In this document: piece by piece, positions 47,257 to 55,000 of the stretch | Layout of the letters: every line of letters starts with the position of its first letter | How positions within the stretch are numbered: position 1 is the first letter of the stretch | Assembly (NCBI RefSeq): GCF_000374425.1 | Contig: NZ_KB894365.1 | Location: forward strand, 58,425 to 122,424 | Reading direction: 5' to 3' | From: Acinetobacter tjernbergiae DSM 14971 = CIP 107465 | GTDB lineage: Bacteria > Pseudomonadota > Gammaproteobacteria > Pseudomonadales > Moraxellaceae | DNA: 64,000 nt | Notes under the pieces: model-generated | What the model was told of the DNA's origin: nothing | What the model saw: only the letters and a program-made list of their open reading frames with translations | Databases searched by the model: none | Translations under genes and position numbers: made by a program

Positions 47257-49367
47257 ACTTTTCCTAGTAAAATAGGATTTAATTCAACTAGACGCTTTTT
47301 AATAAGGGCATCTATACGGATGTGATTCGTGTCCTCAAGTTGCTGTGCTGTCGCTTCCAATAGCTGCTTATTTTTGCTCATTGGTCTAGGACATGAGGTC
47401 TGCATGGTCGAATATTGAATTTTATCCGTACATTGGTCGATACACTTCTTCACTAACCAATTCAATAAACGCTGTGCATCACTTTCCTTTTTGCTCTCAA
47501 TCTCTGCATAACGTAACCATTCACCTAATGAATGTCGGATAATGTCACACGCTCCCTGCATGGTCTGGGCAGATATTTCAGACTCACCTTGAAAGAATGC
47601 AAAGACAGTGGCTAAACGGCGCGCTAATTGACTTGCACGGCTCGCAAAGGGCTGTATGTGTTCATATTTACCGCCTTTGGCTTGTTCAATTTCACAATCA
47701 TTATAGAAAGCAAGATTGATCTTACAGGCTTCATCACTCAAATGTATAACACGGCGTTGATCTACTTTCTGCCCATCCACTAATACCATAGGACAAGGAT
47801 CTAATAGCATTCTACAGCGCTCCCAGTAGGCGATAAGCCTATAGTCTAGGTTTGCGTTCTTTTGCTCAAATTCAGCGCACTGTAGACGTGTACCTGCCAA
47901 ATTTTCAGGAACAGTTAAAATAAAGCGTGGCAAGAATCCTTGCTCTCTCAATACATCATCTTTCAGAGCATCGGATAGCACCTCATGCTGCCCCTGTAAA
48001 TTGAATGTGAGCCGAACGTCATAAGCCCGCCCACTGCCGTTAAGGTTCGATTTAGAACGTGTACGTTGAATAGAACCATCGTCAAAGAGCTTGGTATAGC
48101 TGCCTAGTGCTTGGGTTCGGGTGTCACCTTTCATGGTATGCCCACCAAAGAATTGTCCTGCTTCATCACTCGATATGGATGCATTTCTCAATGTGCCATC
48201 AATGAGTAAGCCTGCAATCGCTTCAAGTGTGCCATCACTAAACATAGTGCTAGGGTCAGTAGGCGGTAGATTCTCTGCAAGGAATGCTTCTCGATCTGCT
48301 TTGGGTAGCCCTGCCTGCTGGGCTTTCCACTGTTGCATAGCACCCTTATACTGTTCATAAGCTTCTCGCTCATGCTCCATAATGGCTTTATCTGCCAGTC
48401 CTTTACTGGTGCTTTTACGGCTGCCACTTTGTCCCTCTGTCAGTAGAAACAAGCTACATGGCTCACCCAGTGTATTGAATTGATGCGGTGCATTTACATG
48501 GGATTGGGCAATATGGGAAATTGCACCGATAACACATTGCGCTGTCATAGCAATTGGGGCTTGTACATATTCAGCAATTGCCTGCGCTGCATCTTGTAAT
48601 AATGGTGGTAATGCCTGTATTGGGTAGAGGGTTGCTTTACTGGTGGTTGTGTTCTCCAATGGAATAATCTTCCCCCATTCAGCAACATTCGCCTTACTTA
48701 TTTCCACCTGAATCATGTTATCCAATTCATCTTGTGGCATGGCAAGATTAGGTGGTTCAGGGATAAATGCCATTTTTACATCAAGGTCAGTGTAACGGCG
48801 TTGTATATCATCCTGTTGATGCAATGGAGCTATCACACATAAATCAGGATGTGCTTTCATCAATGCTTTGAGGGTATAGACATTAATCTTGCTGTCACTA
48901 TACGGTGCATAAATTGGATACGCCGTTTTAAATGCAAGGTGAATATCATCCGTCACAAGCAATGGTAATTGTTCTAGCTTTGACCGATTGAAATACAAGC
49001 CCCCCTGCCCGAACACAATGTCTTTAAATCCATTCACTATAGGATTGGTAAACACTGCACCAATAGGGCATAAATTTTCGCTGTATAGATCGAATACTGC
49101 TAAACCATATAGGGCATTATCATCAGCTTCACCATGTTGGGTGGCATTATCAATCACTGAACGGCGTATTTCAGGTGGGCAACCACCCATCATATTAACC
49201 ATTGCACCATGTAATAGATTGTTGTTAAATAATGGGGCTGTTTTATCTTCAAGTGCTTCAATTATTTGTTCACTTGCATCAATGCTCGTCCCCTCAGACG
49301 AGCATTTGTGTTTTTGGGATTCCTTAAACATATCAGGGGTTGTATCCCAAGAGGATTTTATATTCAT
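47232..49367 (-). CDS. DUF3987 (YfjI-like) primase/helicase-like replication protein
   Basis: A 711-residue protein. The central region resembles the DUF3987/YfjI family found in phage satellites and islands, where it often accompanies or replaces a primase. A P-loop-like LTEGQSGSRKST lies at about residues 305-318, and further conserved-looking acids follow (SSDEAGQFFGGH). The ATG at 49367 is coupled to the previous gene by an ATGA overlap, so the longer frame from 49391 is rejected. It is directly next to the iteron cluster, which suggests it is the element's replication initiator. Confidence 0.8.
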   Translation of the reverse strand: MNIKSSWDTTPDMFKESQKHKCSSEGTSIDASEQIIEALEDKTAPLFNNNLLHGAMVNMMGGCPPEIRRSVIDNATQHGEADDNALYGLAVFDLYSENLCPIGAVFTNPIVNGFKDIVFGQGGLYFNRSKLEQLPLLVTDDIHLAFKTAYPIYAPYSDSKINVYTLKALMKAHPDLCVIAPLHQQDDIQRRYTDLDVKMAFIPEPPNLAMPQDELDNMIQVEISKANVAEWGKIIPLENTTTSKATLYPIQALPPLLQDAAQAIAEYVQAPIAMTAQCVIGAISHIAQSHVNAPHQFNTLGEPCSLFLLTEGQSGSRKSTSKGLADKAIMEHEREAYEQYKGAMQQWKAQQAGLPKADREAFLAENLPPTDPSTMFSDGTLEAIAGLLIDGTLRNASISSDEAGQFFGGHTMKGDTRTQALGSYTKLFDDGSIQRTRSKSNLNGSGRAYDVRLTFNLQGQHEVLSDALKDDVLREQGFLPRFILTVPENLAGTRLQCAEFEQKNANLDYRLIAYWERCRMLLDPCPMVLVDGQKVDQRRVIHLSDEACKINLAFYNDCEIEQAKGGKYEHIQPFASRASQLARRLATVFAFFQGESEISAQTMQGACDIIRHSLGEWLRYAEIESKKESDAQRLLNWLVKKCIDQCTDKIQYSTMQTSCPRPMSKNKQLLEATAQQLEDTNHIRIDALIKKRLVELNPILLGKVSKRLNDT

Positions 49368-49735
49368 AAGTCCCCCCACTCTTCCACGCACGTCTCAACA
49401 AAATTTTGAGCAACATGCATAAGTGCATCTATACAGACAGCGTTATATTCGCGATTCAAATCTAAAGTTATTAACTCCTCTAACATATAATGCATGCCGT
49501 TAAGAAGAGTTATAGCGGGTTGAAAATCTAATTCTAGTTCTTGTTGCTGAGCCTGTTCTAATAATTTTAAGGCATTAGATATGGGCAGCAAGCATACAGC
49601 CAACATAGCTTTAATCTTGTGATCTTCTACTCCACACACACCATAGCTAGTATTAATACGCAGCAAACATGCCGATACATGATTAAGATATGTCCCTGAT
49701 TTACAGACAAGTTCAACTGTTGTTAAATTCTCCAT
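49364..49735 (-). CDS. Hypothetical protein
   Basis: A 123-residue helical protein of unknown function with several Cys residues (CKSGTYLNHVSACLLRI; YNAVCIDALMHVAQ). Its stop overlaps the DUF3987 start (ATGA), so it belongs to the replication operon. It starts three bases after the preceding gene's stop. Confidence 0.7.
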   Translation of the reverse strand: MENLTTVELVCKSGTYLNHVSACLLRINTSYGVCGVEDHKIKAMLAVCLLPISNALKLLEQAQQQELELDFQPAITLLNGMHYMLEELITLDLNREYNAVCIDALMHVAQNFVETCVEEWGDL

Positions 49736-49737
49736 GA

Positions 49738-50037
49738 TTAAACCTCCTCACGTTGTGCCATAAGAACAGCTTGAGCAATATTAATCATGTTATTGGCATA
49801 GTTGGCTTGTACCAATAAATTCGTAATCGTTTCCAACTGTAAACGAGTCATATCCTGATCAGTATTTAAATTGATACCACCTAAAATCGCTTGGGCTTGG
49901 CAAATGAGTTTGCCTGAAATTTCCTTACAATCCTGTGGTGTTGCATCCTGCGGACGATCAAAAAATGATGCGGCACTATTACTACGGTGAGTTGTCACTG
50001 TTGCACGAACAAGACTTATTGAGTTAGGCATGAGCAT
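49738..50037 (-). CDS. Hypothetical protein
   Basis: A 99-residue mostly helical protein of the replication operon, not recognised. A segment QLETITNLLVQANYANNMINIAQAVL near the C-terminus reads as an amphipathic helix pair. Two close ATGs (50037 and 50031) are possible. It overlaps the Icd/Ash-like frame by 14 bases. Confidence 0.65.
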   Translation of the reverse strand: MLMPNSISLVRATVTTHRSNSAASFFDRPQDATPQDCKEISGKLICQAQAILGGINLNTDQDMTRLQLETITNLLVQANYANNMINIAQAVLMAQREEV

Positions 50038-50377
50038 GCTCTCCTATATGCTTAATGAGAGCTTTGCCATTCACGACCAAATGAGGGTGGCAAAGCTGTA
50101 AAGGGTTGGTCGACTGGTGACATAGGAAACCAGCACATCCGAAGATGTCCCTCTCCAGCTTCGCCATAACATGCGAATGCATAGAGATAGTACGCATAAA
50201 AAAAGCCCGAAGCGGACTATATGCGCCTATGTAATCTTGATAGCCGACCAAAGCTAATCCAACTGTTTTTTGTTGGACGACCGTAGCATACGATGGATTA
50301 CTACATGACGCAACAAGCAAAAGTAATAGTATTCCAAGCAAAACCAAAGAGATTGTATTTTTTAAGGTGGGGGTCAT
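50024..50377 (-). CDS. Icd/Ash-like small phage ORF
   Basis: A 117-residue frame. The first 30 residues look like a membrane or lipoprotein signal (LLLLVASC). The middle (AFFMRTISMHSH then DIFGCAGFLCHQSTNP) matches what I recall of Icd-like host-division inhibitors and the Ash family of P1/P4-type elements. In P1, icd is controlled by the C4 antisense RNA, and P4 uses a related CI RNA. Its ATG overlaps the stop of the AlpA-like gene by four bases. Expression is not certain, because such ORFs are often regulatory leaders. Confidence 0.6.
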   Translation of the reverse strand: MTPTLKNTISLVLLGILLLLLVASCSNPSYATVVQQKTVGLALVGYQDYIGAYSPLRAFFMRTISMHSHVMAKLERDIFGCAGFLCHQSTNPLQLCHPHLVVNGKALIKHIGEHAHA

Positions 50378-50673
50378 GGTGACATCTCCAAACCCTTAGA
50401 AGCCATCCATGCGTCAATATCTTCGGACCGCCATGCAGTCACGCGCTCAGAAAGTTTAACTGGCTTTGGGAATGAACCATCACGGACTTTATCCCAGATC
50501 GTACATTCGCCCATTGGTAAAATACCCTGACGAGCTGGGCGACCTTTAATAGTTCTGGTCATACCATCTTTAGTGGTATAGGTACGTGGCTTACGCTCCG
50601 CTGTCGTAGCGAGGTCACGCATTCGATAAAATTTTGGTGATGTGTGGTGAACTACTTGATTTTGAATAGACAT
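50374..50673 (-). CDS. AlpA-family (MerR-like HTH) phage regulator
   Basis: A 99-residue DNA-binding protein. The C-terminal half is the AlpA pattern (GECTIWDKVRDGSFPKPVKLSERVTAWRSEDIDAWM in two blocks). It carries an extra basic stretch (RKPRTYTTKDGMTRTIKGRP) before the helix-turn-helix, longer than the classic 70-residue form. It heads the minus-strand replication operon, where AlpA proteins commonly switch excision or replication. Confidence 0.85.
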   Translation of the reverse strand: MSIQNQVVHHTSPKFYRMRDLATTAERKPRTYTTKDGMTRTIKGRPARQGILPMGECTIWDKVRDGSFPKPVKLSERVTAWRSEDIDAWMASKGLEMSP

Positions 50674-50759
50674 AAAACTATCTCGTTTGTTACCGTATTG
50701 TGGCGTTACGAATAGTTTTCATCTTTTGTTTACCTAAGTGGAGGTAAATAGTTTTATTT

Positions 50760-51743
50760 CTATTTCCCTTGATTTTTTCTTATGCTCATGAATGTATCTA
50801 TTACTTGTTGTTTTAATTGACGAGCCTTTCGCTCCTCCTGTATTTTTGGTTCGATCATGTTATAAGGATATTCACTCTTTAGTTCATGTGTGATCACACC
50901 CAACATATTTTCTTGTTTTTTATACGCTAAATTCTTTAATTGGTTGATCTTTGCTAAACCATCTTTATCTTCCCCACCATCTTCATAAGTTAAGCCATCC
51001 ATAAGTTCTTGCCTTAATGGTTCAATCGTTTTTCTTATTGTGTCCTCATCATACCTATTATTTAAACAAAGAATTTTCAGAAACTCCTTGTTTGTGATGT
51101 TTGCACCCCAGAAAAAACACCATAATTTTAAATCTATATAAGCCAAAAATTTATAATCAACCCATCTTAATAAATCATAATCATCTATAGTTCTAATACT
51201 TTTGAAACCCTGCTCTTCTCTTGCCTTTCTTAGAAAGTATTTGAATTGCTCTAAAATAATTTTATCAGGATAACTAATATTAACCACAAAAGGACATTCT
51301 GCTTTATGTGTTAACTCAGGTGATTTTATGGTTAAAAAATCATTCTCATTTAGTCTACGAGGTTCATCTCTAATGAATTTTGGCAAATTCTCAACTGGTA
51401 CAATCATTTCATCAGGAAAATGATTCACAGCCAAACCATAGTCATCATTTATAATCGTATATCTACCTTGATCAAAGAAAATAAAAGTATCATCTTCAAA
51501 TTTGACATATAAATCACTCTCCAATGGATTGTTAAGTAATTGATCAAATGCTAACTCAAACACTTTTTTATCTATAGTTTTCTCTTCTTTATAAAAAAAT
51601 GGCTCTTTAATAGTATTTAACAGATTAATCCTCATTTTTATAGCGAACCACCAATCTATAGCAGTAAAATTAGCGACTTCATCATATTTATGAATTTCGA
51701 ATGCTGGCGGTAAATTATCTTTCTGATTAATTCTTCTATCCAT
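50760..51743 (-). CDS. Hypothetical protein, possible DUF6387 relative
   Basis: A 327-residue soluble protein rich in Asp/Lys/Ile. It starts with a WWFAIKMRINLL segment and ends with a basic KxxR helix. I do not recognise it with certainty; the WW-containing N-terminus recalls DUF6387 island proteins. It is divergent from the restriction-modification gene and may be a cargo or defence partner. Confidence 0.6.
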   Translation of the reverse strand: MDRRINQKDNLPPAFEIHKYDEVANFTAIDWWFAIKMRINLLNTIKEPFFYKEEKTIDKKVFELAFDQLLNNPLESDLYVKFEDDTFIFFDQGRYTIINDDYGLAVNHFPDEMIVPVENLPKFIRDEPRRLNENDFLTIKSPELTHKAECPFVVNISYPDKIILEQFKYFLRKAREEQGFKSIRTIDDYDLLRWVDYKFLAYIDLKLWCFFWGANITNKEFLKILCLNNRYDEDTIRKTIEPLRQELMDGLTYEDGGEDKDGLAKINQLKNLAYKKQENMLGVITHELKSEYPYNMIEPKIQEERKARQLKQQVIDTFMSIRKNQGK

Positions 51744-52021
51744 TTTTTGTAGCAGCCAAGCTTAACGTTTAACTAATTTTAAAATGCTTTCTCGTAGTTG
51801 TCAGTAGTATCTGATCTTTATCATTTATTATCTTATTTGTTGTATCACATCATTTGTTTAGCAGGACTAAATTTTTCGCTATTTGATCAAGATGGGAATA
51901 CCATTACAACTTTAAGCAGTGTTAAGTTACTTTTCCAATAATTTAGACATCTAATTTTCTCACTCAGTATATTTCATTACTTTAGGCTTGAGTTTTATGA
52001 TTGTTTACTTAAGATAGCTGA

Positions 52022-55000
52022 ATGCAATTGGATACTTTGGACTTTATAAAAATGTCATCTTTTTTTGACCTAATAAACAAATATAGAAGAACAGCAAAAA
52101 CGGAACGCGAAAAAGGCACTTATTTTGAGTTGCTTTGCATTAAATATTTTAAAAATGAACCATTCTATGCTGATTTATTTGCAGATGTTCAAACCTATAC
52201 CGAATGGGCAAAAGCACAAGGTTTGTCGGGTAAAGATACGGGTATTGATCTTGTCGCTACAACTAAAGACGGCGAATTTTATGCTATTCAGTGCAAGCTA
52301 TACGATGCAGATCGTAAAGTTACTAAAGCCGAAATTGATAGCTTCCTATCAGCAGCATCAAAGACCTACTTTAAACGCCGTATTATCGTCAGTACCACAC
52401 ATGGATGGTCAGATAATGCTCTCACAACACTTGAGAACCAAGACCCACCTGTTACCAAGATTGACCTTGATACTTTAGCGCAAAGCGCAATTGATTGGTC
52501 TTTATTTGCGGAAAAGAAAGAGGTTATTTTTAAGAAAAAGAAATATCTTCGTGACCATCAAAAAGCAGCACTTACTTCTACAAGAATCGGTCTTTATGAT
52601 AGACAATTAGAGCGCGGCAAGCTCATTATGGCTTGTGGTACAGGCAAGACCTTTACGAGTCTGAAAATTGCTGAAGAATGTGCAGGCAAAGGAAAGCGCG
52701 TATTATTCCTTGTCCCAAGTTTGTCATTACTGTCACAGACATTAACGGAATGGACGCAAGAGTCGACCACACCTTTACATAGTTATGCTGTATGTTCTGA
52801 TAACGAAATTGGTAAAAAGAAGAATTCTACAGCGATTGATGCAGTCACAACATTAGAGCATGAATTGCAATACCCTGCGACCACAGACGCAGCAAGATTA
52901 GCTGAGAACGTAGAAAAGCACCACGATAGTGAACACATGACTGTCGTATTCTCAACTTACCATTCGATTAATACAGTCTCTGATGCACAAAATGATTATC
53001 AAATGGCAGAGTTTGATTTGATCATTTGTGATGAAGCACATCGTACAACAGGTTCAACACATGATAGCGAAGATGATTCAAACTTCGTCAAGATTCATGA
53101 TGCTGGCTTTATCTTGGGTAAAAAACGCCTGTATATGACGGCAACCCCGCGTATTTTCTCTGATGATGTGAAGAACAATGCGACCGACTATACTTTGTTT
53201 TCAATGGACAATGAAAAGTTATTTGGTGAGACGCTTTACACTATTAACTTTTCCGAAGCAGTAAAACGTGGTCTATTGGTCGATTACAAGGTCATTGTAT
53301 TGACGGTTGACTCTGACACAATCATCGAAAAGATCGGGGCAACAATTACTGATAACAAGGATATTGTAGTCGATGATGCAGCTCGTATTGTTGGCTGTTG
53401 GAAAGCCTTATCAAAACAAGGTATTCATGCTGACGTTGAAGAAGATACCGCGCCTATGCAACGCGCTTTAGCATTCTGTCAGGTGATTGATCAATCCGAA
53501 AAAGCTAGAAAACACCAAGTCAGTTCAACGCGCATAGCTAATATTTTTCAAACTGTTGTTGAAGCCTATCAAAATGCCGAGATCAAAGAAGGTAATGAAA
53601 TATCACACCGCCTGATTTGTGAAGCAGATCATGTTGATGGTGGAATGGGGGCGGATAAGAAAGAGCAAAAGCTCAATTGGTTAAAGGCAATACCTAAACA
53701 GCAACAAGATGAAGATGGTACAGAACGCCCGATTTGTCGTGTCCTGAGTAATGTACGCTGTTTATCGGAAGGTGTTGACGTGCCTGCACTCGATGCAGTG
53801 CTGTTCCTGACACCTCGCAATTCTCAAGTCGATGTTGTCCAGTCCGTTGGCCGTGTAATGCGTCTTGCAGAAGGCAAAAAGCGCGGTTATGTCATTTTGC
53901 CTGTCGTGATTCCGCCTAACGTAGACGCGAACAAAGCTCTTGATGACAACATGACCTATAAAGTGGTTTGGCAAGTGCTAAATGCACTACGTTCTCACGA
54001 TGACCGTTTTGATGCCATGATCAATAAAATGGATTTGACAGGTATTGATCGCTCGAAGATGGAAGTGATTGCCATCACAGACAAAGTAGCGGCTAAAGCT
54101 AAAAAGAAAGGTGCTGGTAAAGGTGGTTCAACGATTGGCACCCCAACTAAAAAGAAAAAGGATGAAGTCGAAGATACTCAACACTCCTTTAGCTTTGAAT
54201 CAGGTGAGATTGAACGCGCCATCGTTGCTAAAGTGGTTCAGAAAGTGGGTAATCGTCATCACTGGGAAGATTGGGCGAATGATATTGCCCAGATTGCACA
54301 AACGCATATCAAGCTGATTACGGACATTCTAGAGCGTCCTGAATGCAACAAAGAACGTGCCGTATTTGAAGAGTTTGCTTTTGAAATCCGTGATGATTTA
54401 AATAATGCGGTATCGGATGCTGAAATCATTGAAATGTTGGCGCAGCACCTTATTACTAAGCCTGTCTTTGATGCTTTGTTTGATGAGTATAGTTTTGCCG
54501 CCAACAACCCAATGGCAAAAGCCATGCAAAAGGTTCTGGATGTTTTAGATCAGCACCAACTCGACAGTGAAACAGAAGCATTACAACGATTCTATGACAG
54601 TGTGAAGCTACGCGCATCAGGTATTGATAGTGCTGAAGGTAAACAGAAGATCATTGTTGAGTTATATGACAAGTTTTTCCGTAATGCCTTCCCTCGTATG
54701 ACAGAGCGTCTAGGCATCGTCTACACGCCTGTTGAAGTGGTGGACTTCATCATTCACAGTGTCAATGATGTGCTTCAACAAGAGTTCGGCAAGAGCTTTG
54801 CGGATGAGGGTGTTCACGTTCTTGACCCATTTACGGGAACAGGGACATTCATTTCTCGTTTACTTCAAAGCGGTTTAATTCCACCGAAGAAGTTGACCTA
54901 TAAATACAAGAATGAAATCCATGCTAATGAGCTTGTATTGCTAGCCTACTACATTGCAGCAATCAATATTGAAGCTGTATACCACAGCGAAATTATTGAC

